A DNA stretch of 9,121 nt, taken from positions 1 through 9,121 of the forward strand of contig JBEGVB010000085.1 of the NCBI GenBank assembly GCA_041178545.1, given 5' to 3'. The stretch is from JBEATZ01 sp041178545 (GTDB lineage: Bacteria; Planctomycetota; UBA1135; UBA2386). How positions within the stretch are numbered: position 1 is the first letter of the stretch; each line of letters opens with the position of its first letter. The notes beneath the pieces are model-generated. The model worked only from the letters and a program-made list of their open reading frames with translations, made no database searches and was not told the origin of the DNA. Shown here in pieces: positions 1 through 7,026 of the stretch. Made by a program: the position numbers and the translations under genes.

Positions 1-992
1 GTCTCGAAGAACGAGACGAACGCATGCTCGACCGCGGTGGCCGGCAACCGGCTCGGCGCCAGCCTGCGCGAGACCTGCCCGTACTCCTGTGCGGCAGGCG
101 CACCGAAGTAGAGCTCGGGGATCGGTTCCGTCGGCGCGTCGACACACCACTGCATGCCGTCGCGCGCGGGCTCCAGCACCTGCAACGTCTGTGCGAGCGG
201 GCGCAGGTCGCGACGCGGCAGCGCGCGGAACGTCGCCAGTTCGAACCAGCTCTCCGTACGGTCGTGGAAACGCCAGAGCGTGCCCTCGCTCGTGTGCACG
301 CCGTGCAGCACGCGGAAGGCACCTGCGAGCGTGTTGAGCACGATGCGTGGCACCGGCTGGCGGGTCTCGACCACTGCGAGCCCGATCTCCGGGTGGAGCC
401 TGCGCGTCAGCGCGCCGCGTCGGCACGCGCGCAGCGACTCCTCCACTGCAGCGAGTTCTGGTTCGTAGGCTGGCGCCAGCCGCCCCGGCTCACGGAGCAA
501 CTCCTCGGCGTGCTCCAGCAGCCAGCGGTACCGCGCGAACGACTTCTTGGGCCCACTGAGCCCTGCGAAGTGGTCGCGCACGGGCGACTGCGGACCGGCG
601 AGGTTGGCGACGATGCGGTCGATCGCGAACCCGCGCCACGTCGTGAACAGCCCGAAGTCGCCGGTGGCAGCGGCGGCGAGCAGCAGTTCCTCGTGGGCGA
701 ATGCCAGTTGCGGTTGCAGCACGGCCACCAGCGAACCGAACCCATCGGTGTCGTAGTGGTCGTTGAGCACCACGGTTGCGCCGGCGAGGAACTCGTCCTG
801 CTCGGCAGCGTCTGCACGAGCGAACTGCATGCAGATCCCGGTGCTCAGGTCCGCCTTCCACTTCGCGGGCGTGCGGTTGCCCGGCCAGTGCGAGAGGTTG
901 GGGCCGCGCGGTGTCATGCCGTCGACGCTCAGGTGCCAGTCCGGCGTGCCGTCGACACCGGCGAAACCGAGCTGGAGGCGGGGGGCGGTCAT
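1..992 (-). CDS. Conserved protein of unknown function (DUF6687-like), 3' end missing
   Basis: The frame is open from an ATG at 992 down to the left edge, giving 330 residues with no stop, so the C-terminus lies outside the window. I do not know a function. The sequence resembles, from memory, the DUF6687 family: an N-terminal VDG, then LSHWPGNRTP (residues 33-42), then NDHYDTDGFGS (77-87), and a later ESWFELAT block (247-254). The His/Asp cluster H79-x-D81-x-D83-G84-x-x-S87 looks like motif I of DHH-type phosphoesterases, where such residues bind metal, but I cannot identify the remaining DHH motifs. There is no signal peptide or membrane segment, so it is probably cytosolic. No Shine-Dalgarno sequence is visible before the ATG. 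An in-frame GTG about 39 bases upstream is a possible alternative start. The gene diverges from tRNA-Asp. That it is a real gene is likely; the family is moderately supported and the biochemical role is inference. Confidence 0.82.
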   Translation of the reverse strand, partial: MTAPRLQLGFAGVDGTPDWHLSVDGMTPRGPNLSHWPGNRTPAKWKADLSTGICMQFARADAAEQDEFLAGATVVLNDHYDTDGFGSLVAVLQPQLAFAHEELLLAAAATGDFGLFTTWRGFAIDRIVANLAGPQSPVRDHFAGLSGPKKSFARYRWLLEHAEELLREPGRLAPAYEPELAAVEESLRACRRGALTRRLHPEIGLAVVETRQPVPRIVLNTLAGAFRVLHGVHTSEGTLWRFHDRTESWFELATFRALPRRDLRPLAQTLQVLEPARDGMQWCVDAPTEPIPELYFGAPAAQEYGQVSRRLAPSRLPATAVEHAFVSFFE

Positions 993-1063
993 GGCTGCAG
1001 GAGTGGACCGGACCTGGCATCCGGTTGCCACCCGGCTTCGCTGGTCGCACCTCCGGTGGATGC

Positions 1064-1091
1064 TTGCATCTCCCCTCCCGCTCGCTAGAGT
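1064..1091 (+). promoter_or_regulatory. Possible sigma-70-type promoter for tRNA-Asp
   Basis: TTGCAT (1064-1069) and TAGAGT (1086-1091) are separated by 16 bp, and the second box lies 19 bp before the mature tRNA 5' end. Matches to the consensus hexamers are partial (3/6 and 4/6). Position and spacing fit a tRNA promoter, but in a GC-rich genome of unknown sigma-factor preference this is only suggestive. The gap between the divergent unknown gene and the tRNA (993-1110) holds nothing else I recognise. Confidence 0.35.
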
Positions 1092-1110
1092 CCTCGGCCC
1101 CTCAACGTGT

Positions 1111-1187
<77 letters not shown>

Positions 1188-1190
1188 CAC

Positions 1191-1236
1191 CAACACCCGG
1201 CGGCAAAGCAACTTGTCGGCGGGTGTTGTCGTTTCT
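1191..1236 (+). terminator. Probable terminator hairpin after tRNA-Asp
   Basis: CAACACCCG (1191-1199) is perfectly complementary to CGGGTGTTG (1220-1228). After one G/G mismatch the stem continues with CGGCA (1201-1205) against TGTCG (1214-1218), which leaves an 8-nt loop. The following bases, TCGTTTCT, are only moderately T-rich. It begins 4 bp after the tRNA CCA, so it most likely ends the tRNA transcript. It also sits between convergent genes and could stall ppk transcription arriving from the right, though on that strand no T-run follows. Confidence 0.62.
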
Positions 1237-1283
1237 GGTGCGCGGCTGTTCCGGGCGCGCCGTCACTGGCGGATCCCGGCCGC

Positions 1284-3659
1284 TCAGCCGGTGCCCTTGC
1301 GGAGCTTGGAGCCCTTCTTGCGCCTGGGCTTGGCTGCACCCGGCTGCGAGGCCACTGGTGTCTCCGGCTGCCGCTGCGTGAGTTCCAGCAGCACCTGCTG
1401 GCTGCGGATCACTGGCTCGTTGGTGCCGCGGACGACCCGCTCGCTCTCACCGTTGGGCAGGATCGCGCGACCCTTCACGTTGTCGGCGAGGCTCAGGCCG
1501 AGCACCTCGTCGACGACGCGCTCCTTCAGCTCCGGGTCGAGGATGGGTGCCGCCACCTCCACGCGCCGGTCCAGGTTGCGCACCATCCAGTCCGCCGACG
1601 ACAGGAACACCTGCGGGTTGCCGGCGTTCTCGAAGTAGTAGACGCGCGAGTGCTCAAGGAAGCGGTCGACGACCGACCGCACGGTGATGTTCTCGCTCAG
1701 GCCGGGGATCCCGGGCCGCAGGCAGCACGTGCCGCGCACGCAGAGCTGGATGCGCACGCCCGCACGGCTCGCCTCGTAGAGGGCGAGGATGAGTTGCTGG
1801 TCGGTGAGGCTGTTGATCTTGGCGCGGATGGCCGCCGGCTTGCCTGCACGCGCGTTCTCGGTCTCGCGCTGGACCATCGCGGAGAGTCGCTCGCGCATGG
1901 TGAAGGGCGACACGAGCAGGTGCTCCATCGGGGGCACGCGCGCATAGCCCGTGATCATGTTGAAGGTCTCGGCGACCTCCTCGCCCACCTCGGGCCGCGC
2001 GGTGAGCAGGCCCAGGTCGGTGTAGGTGCGCGCCGTGGTGGGGTTGTAGTTGCCGGTGCCGATGTGGCAGTAGCGCTTGATGCCGTCGTCCTCGCGGCGC
2101 ACCACGAGCATGGTCTTGGCATGGGTCTTCATGCCCACGATGCCGTACACCACGTGCACGCCTGCCTGCTCCATGCGGCGTGCCCACTGGATGTTGGCTT
2201 CCTCGTCGAAGCGCGCCTTGAGCTCGACCACCACGGTCACCTGCTTGCGCATCTGTGCCGCCTCGATGAGGGCCTCGACGAGCGGCGACTTGGAGCCGGC
2301 ACGGTAGATGGTCTGCTTGATCGCGAGCACGCGCGGGTCGCGCGCGGAGAAGCGCACGAAGTCCTCGACGGTCGAGAACGACTCGTAGGGATGGTGCAGC
2401 AGGATGTCGCCCTCGCGCAGGTCGGCGAACATCTCGTCCGCACTGGCCCACTGCGTGACCTTGCGCGGCTGCACGGGCGGGTCCTTGAGCTCTGGTGCCT
2501 CGACGAGCTGGTGCAGCTCCATCAGGCGAGCGAGGTTGACCGGGCCGTCGCAGAGGTAGAGGTCGTCGTGGTCGAGGCCGAATGCCTTGAGGAAGCGTTC
2601 GACGATCTCCGGGTGTGCGTCCTGGTCGATCTCGAGGCGCACGGGCTCGCCGCGGCGGCGCTTGACCAGTTCCTTCTCGATGGAGCTCAGCAGGTCCGTC
2701 GACTGTTGGTCGTCGACCTCGAGGTTGCTGTCGCGCGTCACGCGGAAGGCGCAGGAGTTGAGAACCTCGAGGCCCGGGAACAGCTCGGCCAGGTGGGCCT
2801 CGATGATGTCCGCGGTGAAGACGTAGCAGCGCTTCCCGTCGTTGTCGGGCAGCCGCACGATGCGCGGCAGCACGCGCGGGACCTGGACGACGGCAATCCG
2901 GTGCGTGCGCCGGGCCTGGCGCGGGTCCAGCAGCAGCACGGCGAGGTTCAGCGAGAGGTTGAGCAGCACCGGGAACGGGTGCGAGGGGTCCACCGCCAGC
3001 GGCGTGAGGATCGGGTGGATCTCGCGCTGGAAGTGCTGGTCCAGCCACTGACGCTGTTGTGCGCTCAGCTGGCGGATGGTGCAGAACTCGTACCCGGCCG
3101 TCCGGAAGGCGGGCACCAGCTGGTCCCGCCAGGTCGCATGCATGTCGCGGTAGAGGCTGCGTGCCGACGCGCGGACGCGCGCCAGTTCCTCCGTGGGCTT
3201 GAGCCCGTCCGGGTTCTCGCCCTGCAGGCCCGCGTCCAGCAGTTCCATCAGGGCGGCGACGCGGATCTCGAAGAACTCGTCCAGGTTGCGGGACGTGATG
3301 GCCAGGAACTTGACGCGTTCCAGCAGGGGGTTGGCCTCGTCGCGCGCCTCGTCGAGCACGCGCCGGTTGAAGGCGAGCCACGACAGCTCGCGGTTGGCGA
3401 ACAGCACGGTCCGGTCGACCGACGCCAGTGGCATGTCGGGCGGGATCGCGATCGGCGGTGGGGCTGCGGGCGGCACCAACGGGACTGTCGGCAACGCACC
3501 GGCAGGAGCCGGAGTCCCCTCGGGGACGCGGAACTGCCGCGCGAGGTTCTCGTGCGCGGGCGGTGCTCCGATGGGCTCGAGGAACTCGCTCATGGCAGTT
3601 GTGGGCGGGATCGGACTCGATGCCTCGGCCTCGGATCCACGCCGTCCGAGCGTATTCAT
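1284..3659 (-). CDS. ppk: Polyphosphate kinase 1 (PPK1)
   Basis: A cytosolic or membrane-associated enzyme that reversibly moves the terminal phosphate of ATP onto polyphosphate. Read from the ATG at 3659 it has 791 residues; family members are usually about 690-730. The excess is mostly a Pro/Ala-rich N-terminus (residues 1-80). The PPK N-domain begins with FANRELSWLAFNRRVLDEA (87-105). The two catalytic histidines expected of PPK1 are present: H513 in KTHAK and H670 in FLEHSR, with HIGTGNYNP (532-540) and VRGTCCLRPG (641-650) also intact. The C-terminus is basic (KPRRKKGSKLRK, 777-788). A GAAGAG lies 3 nt before the ATG at 3659; an alternative ATG at 3593 would give 769 residues but has no clear Shine-Dalgarno sequence, so the start is uncertain. 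It lies 142 bp downstream of an OlsF-like acyltransferase on the same strand and is convergent with tRNA-Asp. The product assignment is very sure. Confidence 0.97.
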   Translation of the reverse strand: MNTLGRRGSEAEASSPIPPTTAMSEFLEPIGAPPAHENLARQFRVPEGTPAPAGALPTVPLVPPAAPPPIAIPPDMPLASVDRTVLFANRELSWLAFNRRVLDEARDEANPLLERVKFLAITSRNLDEFFEIRVAALMELLDAGLQGENPDGLKPTEELARVRASARSLYRDMHATWRDQLVPAFRTAGYEFCTIRQLSAQQRQWLDQHFQREIHPILTPLAVDPSHPFPVLLNLSLNLAVLLLDPRQARRTHRIAVVQVPRVLPRIVRLPDNDGKRCYVFTADIIEAHLAELFPGLEVLNSCAFRVTRDSNLEVDDQQSTDLLSSIEKELVKRRRGEPVRLEIDQDAHPEIVERFLKAFGLDHDDLYLCDGPVNLARLMELHQLVEAPELKDPPVQPRKVTQWASADEMFADLREGDILLHHPYESFSTVEDFVRFSARDPRVLAIKQTIYRAGSKSPLVEALIEAAQMRKQVTVVVELKARFDEEANIQWARRMEQAGVHVVYGIVGMKTHAKTMLVVRREDDGIKRYCHIGTGNYNPTTARTYTDLGLLTARPEVGEEVAETFNMITGYARVPPMEHLLVSPFTMRERLSAMVQRETENARAGKPAAIRAKINSLTDQQLILALYEASRAGVRIQLCVRGTCCLRPGIPGLSENITVRSVVDRFLEHSRVYYFENAGNPQVFLSSADWMVRNLDRRVEVAAPILDPELKERVVDEVLGLSLADNVKGRAILPNGESERVVRGTNEPVIRSQQVLLELTQRQPETPVASQPGAAKPRRKKGSKLRKGTG

Positions 3660-3801
3660 CGACTCTTCATCAAGGGCAACAGGTGCCGGGGAATCTCGCC
3701 ACGGACCCAGAGCACGATGCCATGGTGGTTAGGCAACCAGCGACCACAACCGGTGGCACTCGCCCGGGCGGGACGCAGGCTCCCGAGAAGTTGGGGCACG
3801 G

Positions 3802-5577
3802 TCACACCGCCTGCCAGGCGGTCCCGGCCCTGCCGTGGTGCTGCAGGAAGGACTGTGCCCCTGCCTCACCGAGATACCGGCGGAGCATGAGTGACGGTGT
3901 CCGCAGCAGGTCGACCAGCAACAGCGCATCGACCGAGCCGAACTCCTCGTCGGCGGCTAGGGCGAGGAACGTGCCGTTGAGCCGCAGGTACTCCGTCAGC
4001 AGCACGGGAACGCCACGCTGTCCAGCCTCGAGGTCGCGCACCACGGCAGACACCTTGTCGAGGTCCGCGACTGCGTTCGGCTGCAACTGCAGTGGACGTA
4101 CCTCCGGCTGCCAGGGCTTGCGCGAGTGGACGTGTCTTGCGAGCTCTGGATCCGCCCGGTGCAGGCGCAGGTGCTCGAGCATCAGCTGGATCGAGACCTG
4201 CTGGTGCGCGGAACTGATGCTCACGGGGCCGAACAAGTGACGGTACCGCGGGTTCCTCACCAAGAACGCGCCGATGCCGCGCCACAACGACAGCAGCGGG
4301 AGGTGATTCCTCTGGTACTCCGGGGCCACGAAGGAACGACCCAGTTCGATGGCTGGCTGGATGCGTTGGAAGAAGGCGGGCGAGAAGCGGTAGAAGCCAG
4401 CCGTGTAGAGCGCGGAGGGGCCACCAGCGGGAAGCAGTTCGTCCGTCAGCCCGAGCCTGTACGCGCCCACCAGGGCGCCCGCGTTGCGGTCCCATGCGAA
4501 GAGGTGCAGGTAGTGCGGGTCGAACTCGTCCAGGTCGCGTTCCGTCCCGGTTCCCTCGCCAACCTTGCGGAAGCTCACCTCGCGCAGGCGACCGATCTCC
4601 ATCAGCAGGTGCGGCACCTGTTCTGCCCGGGCGACGTGGACATCGAATGACCCCGAGCGCACGAGGAGCGAGTCCTCCGGCAGTGCACGCACCTCGGCCG
4701 CGAGCAACTGCGGGTGGACCGGTCCGGCAATCTCTGCTTCCTGCCTGCGCCCCCCAAGGGGTGTTCGCTCGTGCGCGCGGCGTGAGAGGACTTCGCAGCG
4801 CAAGCGGATGTGTTCGATGCGGTCCGCGTCAGAGGCAAAGCGCCGCAGTTGCACCGGGGGGATGGCTGGCCCGATCACGACCTGACGCGGTCTCCCTCGA
4901 CTCGCCAGCAGGGCGCGTGGCAGCAGCGCGGTTCGCAACAGGGGATGGAGCCTGCCTGCGAGACGGAACCAGTTGCCGTTCGACCCTCCGAGCCACGTTG
5001 GGACCACGGTTGCGTCGGTGAGTCGCTGCAGTGCCGCGACGCCGGCAGACCAAGGCCCGTCGACGGCCAGACCATCCTTGGACTCCGGCGCAACCATGCC
5101 GGCAGGGAAGACCACGAGACAGCCGCCGTTGCGCAGGTGTCGCAGTGCCGCCCTTGCCGCTGCGGGGTTGCGGGCCCCGTTGCCCAACACGTCCACTGGG
5201 ATCAGCAACCCGCGCAATGGCTCGACCCGGGCCAACAACTCGTTGCCGAGCAGCCTCACGTCGGCGCGCCGGCCCATCGCGAGCAGGAGCAGGACGAGGC
5301 CGTCCTGGGCACCCATCGGGTGGTTTGCGACGAGGATGCAGGGGCCGTGCGTCGGGATGCGTTCGAGTTGCTCCGTGGAGATGGCCTGGCTGGGGCACAA
5401 CCACTCCATGGCCCGTTTCAGGAAGTCGAACGGACCCGCAGACTGGTTGGCGAGTTCGCGGTAGACGGAGTCGACACGGCCGAGGCCTGTTGCCCCAGCG
5501 ACGCAACGCTGCAGGAGCAGTTGCAACGGGTGGCCATGGTCCGGGAGCAGGGAGGGTGCCTTGCGAGCCGTCTGCAT
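3802..5577 (-). CDS. OlsF-like bifunctional acyltransferase (PlsC-type domain plus OlsB-type domain)
   Basis: A 591-residue protein with two acyltransferase halves. The N-half has a PlsC/lysophospholipid-acyltransferase pattern: NHPMGAQDG (85-93, H86 and D92, the H-x5-D variant seen in OlsF-like proteins), LLIPVD (124-129) and FPAG (157-160). The C-half matches the OlsB / hemolysin-type N-acyltransferase family: DEFDPHYLHLF (350-360), ELGRSFV.PEY (411-420), LWRGIG (431-436) and LFGPVSIS. It ends in a PVLLTEYLRLNG block typical of the family. In characterised OlsF (Serratia), the C-half makes lyso-ornithine lipid from ornithine and acyl-ACP, and the N-half adds the second acyl chain. Substrate here is inferred; a glycine or other amino lipid is possible. 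I chose the ATG at 5577 because the in-frame ATGs at 5667 and 5679 would push into the divergent pilT control region and precede the conserved part. Third positions use more A/T than in pilT. It probably acts at the inner membrane. Confidence 0.87.
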   Translation of the reverse strand: MQTARKAPSLLPDHGHPLQLLLQRCVAGATGLGRVDSVYRELANQSAGPFDFLKRAMEWLCPSQAISTEQLERIPTHGPCILVANHPMGAQDGLVLLLLAMGRRADVRLLGNELLARVEPLRGLLIPVDVLGNGARNPAAARAALRHLRNGGCLVVFPAGMVAPESKDGLAVDGPWSAGVAALQRLTDATVVPTWLGGSNGNWFRLAGRLHPLLRTALLPRALLASRGRPRQVVIGPAIPPVQLRRFASDADRIEHIRLRCEVLSRRAHERTPLGGRRQEAEIAGPVHPQLLAAEVRALPEDSLLVRSGSFDVHVARAEQVPHLLMEIGRLREVSFRKVGEGTGTERDLDEFDPHYLHLFAWDRNAGALVGAYRLGLTDELLPAGGPSALYTAGFYRFSPAFFQRIQPAIELGRSFVAPEYQRNHLPLLSLWRGIGAFLVRNPRYRHLFGPVSISSAHQQVSIQLMLEHLRLHRADPELARHVHSRKPWQPEVRPLQLQPNAVADLDKVSAVVRDLEAGQRGVPVLLTEYLRLNGTFLALAADEEFGSVDALLLVDLLRTPSLMLRRYLGEAGAQSFLQHHGRAGTAWQAV

Positions 5578-5617
5578 GGTCTCGCATGGAACTCCCGATC
5601 GGTGAAGGACCGGCCAA

Positions 5618-5655
5618 TCCCACGTGGATTGTCGTGGTGGTCGGTGCACGTGGGA
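5618..5655. repeat. Inverted repeat with two CACGTG cores in the divergent control region
   Basis: TCCCACGTG (5618-5626) and CACGTGGGA (5647-5655) are perfect 9-bp inverted copies separated by 20 bp. Each arm contains the palindrome CACGTG, so the two cores are 26 bp apart centre to centre, about two and a half helical turns. The element lies between the divergent acyltransferase (start 5577) and pilT (start 5734). That position fits an operator for a dimeric regulator, or a stem-loop in a leader transcript. No regulator is encoded in the window. What is seen is the repeat; its function is inferred. Confidence 0.5.
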
Positions 5656-5657
5656 CC

Positions 5658-5670
5658 CCCATGGCATGGG
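5658..5670. repeat. Short palindrome CCCATG-G-CATGGG
   Basis: A perfect 6-bp inverted repeat with a single central base, 3 bp to the right of the CACGTG inverted repeat and about 64 bp before the pilT start. It may be part of the same control region. On its own a 13-bp palindrome is weak evidence, and the sequence may be chance in GC-rich DNA. Confidence 0.3.
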
Positions 5671-5722
5671 AATCCTCAAGCCAGCAGGGAGATCTGCCGA
5701 TCAGGACCGGGTCCAAGTGCCC

Positions 5723-5726
5723 GGAG
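5723..5726 (+). promoter_or_regulatory. Ribosome binding site for pilT
   Basis: GGAG lies 7 nt before the ATG at 5734. This fixes the pilT start and rejects the much longer open frame that continues upstream through the antisense of the acyltransferase gene. Confidence 0.7.
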
Positions 5727-5733
5727 CCAAGCA

Positions 5734-6966
5734 ATGAACCTGTCGATCGACCAGATGCTGCGCGAGATGGTGGAACAGAAGGCCTCAGACCTGCACGTGA
5801 AGGCAGGCTCGCCTCCCGGCTACCGCATCGACGGCGACATCGTGGCACAGGAGAAGTACGGCACCCTCACGCCGGAGCACACCAAGCTGTTGTGCCAGCA
5901 GATCATGAGTGCCGAGCAGTGGGCGCGGTACGAGCAGGAGAAGGACATCGACTTCTCCTACGCCCTCAAGGACTGCGCGCGGTTCCGCGTCAACGCGCTG
6001 ACGCAGCGCAACTCCATGGGCCTGGTCATCCGCCAGATCCCAGACGTCATCCCCGACCACAAGCAGCTCGGGCTGCCGCAGATCTGCCTCGACCTCGCCG
6101 CCAAGCCGCGTGGTCTCGTGCTGGTCACTGGTCCGACGGGTTCGGGCAAGTCGACCACGCTCGCGGCGATGATCAACTTCATCAACGAGACCGAGTCCGG
6201 CCACATCCTCACGATGGAGGACCCGCTCGAGTTCATCCACCGCGACAAGAAGTGCTTCGTGACCCAGCGCCAGATCGGGTCCGACAGCCCCAGCTTCAAG
6301 GAGGCGCTGCGCCGCGCGTTGCGCCAGGACCCCGACGTGATCCTGATCGGTGAGATGCGCGACCTCGAGACGATCTCGATGGCCATCACGGCGGCCGAGA
6401 CCGGTCACCTCGTGTTCGGCACGCTGCACACGACGAGCGCCATCTCGACCGTCGACCGCATCATCGACGTGTTCCCCACGGACGCACAGCAGCAGGTGCG
6501 CGTGCAGCTCGCCGGCACGCTGCAGGGCGTCATCAGCCAGACGCTGGTGCCCAAGGTCGGTGGCGGCCGCGTGGCGGCCCGCGAGATCCTCGTGGCCACC
6601 GACGGCGTCCGAGCACTCATCCGCGACTCGAAGTCGGCGCAGATCCTCAACCTCATGCAGACGGGCAAGGCCTTTGGCATGAGCACGCTGGAGGACGAAC
6701 TGCTCGCCCACGTGACGGCCGGGTTCATCACCCCCGACGACGCCGTGAGCCGGGCCAACCGTCCCGAGGAGATCCGCAAGCGCATCGCCGAGCTGCCAAG
6801 CCGCCCCGCTGCGTCGAATGCAGGCGGCCCCGCCCGCGCAACCGCGTCTGCAGGACGTCCGGCACCCGGTGCCACGGCACCTGCAGCGGCACCGCGTCCC
6901 GCCTCCTCGCCGCTCGGCAGCGGCTGGGGCTCCACGCCCGCACGTCCGCCACTCGGCAGCCGCTGA
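5734..6966 (+). CDS. pilT: PilT, type IV pilus retraction ATPase
   Basis: A 410-residue hexameric ATPase of the secretion/pilus superfamily that powers pilus disassembly and twitching at the cytoplasmic face of the inner membrane. The N-terminal domain starts with the PilT-like MLREMVEQKASDLHVKAG (8-25). Walker A is GPTGSGKS (133-140), the Asp box TMEDPLEF (160-167), Walker B DVILIGEMRD (201-210, catalytic E207) and the His box TAAETGHLVFGTLHT (219-233). GVRALIRD (291-298) corresponds to the AIRNLIRE motif that marks PilT rather than PilB. Family members are usually about 345-370 residues; the excess is a low-complexity Ala/Pro/Gly/Ser tail from about 357, ending in two PLGS repeats. The start is supported by GGAG at 5723. 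No pilB, pilC or pilin gene is in the window. Next comes wecB after a 60-bp gap, so they may be co-transcribed. A PilU paralogue is a less likely reading. Confidence 0.95.
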   Translation: MNLSIDQMLREMVEQKASDLHVKAGSPPGYRIDGDIVAQEKYGTLTPEHTKLLCQQIMSAEQWARYEQEKDIDFSYALKDCARFRVNALTQRNSMGLVIRQIPDVIPDHKQLGLPQICLDLAAKPRGLVLVTGPTGSGKSTTLAAMINFINETESGHILTMEDPLEFIHRDKKCFVTQRQIGSDSPSFKEALRRALRQDPDVILIGEMRDLETISMAITAAETGHLVFGTLHTTSAISTVDRIIDVFPTDAQQQVRVQLAGTLQGVISQTLVPKVGGGRVAAREILVATDGVRALIRDSKSAQILNLMQTGKAFGMSTLEDELLAHVTAGFITPDDAVSRANRPEEIRKRIAELPSRPAASNAGGPARATASAGRPAPGATAPAAAPRPASSPLGSGWGSTPARPPLGSR

Positions 6967-7026
6967 TCGACCTGACATCGTGCGTGGTTGCCACGGTGCA
7001 GCCCGACCTGCATCCTGAGCGGCCCC

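Noticed and set aside
3806..3822. Palindrome ACCGCCT-GCC-AGGCGGT at the end of the acyltransferase gene
   Set aside because: It lies within the last codons of the gene and no T-run follows the stop codon, so a terminator call is not supported.
5578..5679. A 34-residue N-terminal extension of the acyltransferase
   Set aside because: It has no resemblance to the family and would cover the inverted repeats in the divergent control region. The ATG at 5577 is preferred, though not proven.
4810..5733. An N-terminal extension of pilT by about 308 residues
   Set aside because: The extension is the antisense shadow of the acyltransferase gene. The conserved PilT N-terminus and a GGAG site place the start at 5734.
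6983..6995. Hairpin CGTGG-TTG-CCACG between pilT and wecB
   Set aside because: The stem is only 5 bp and no T-run follows, so it does not support a terminator.
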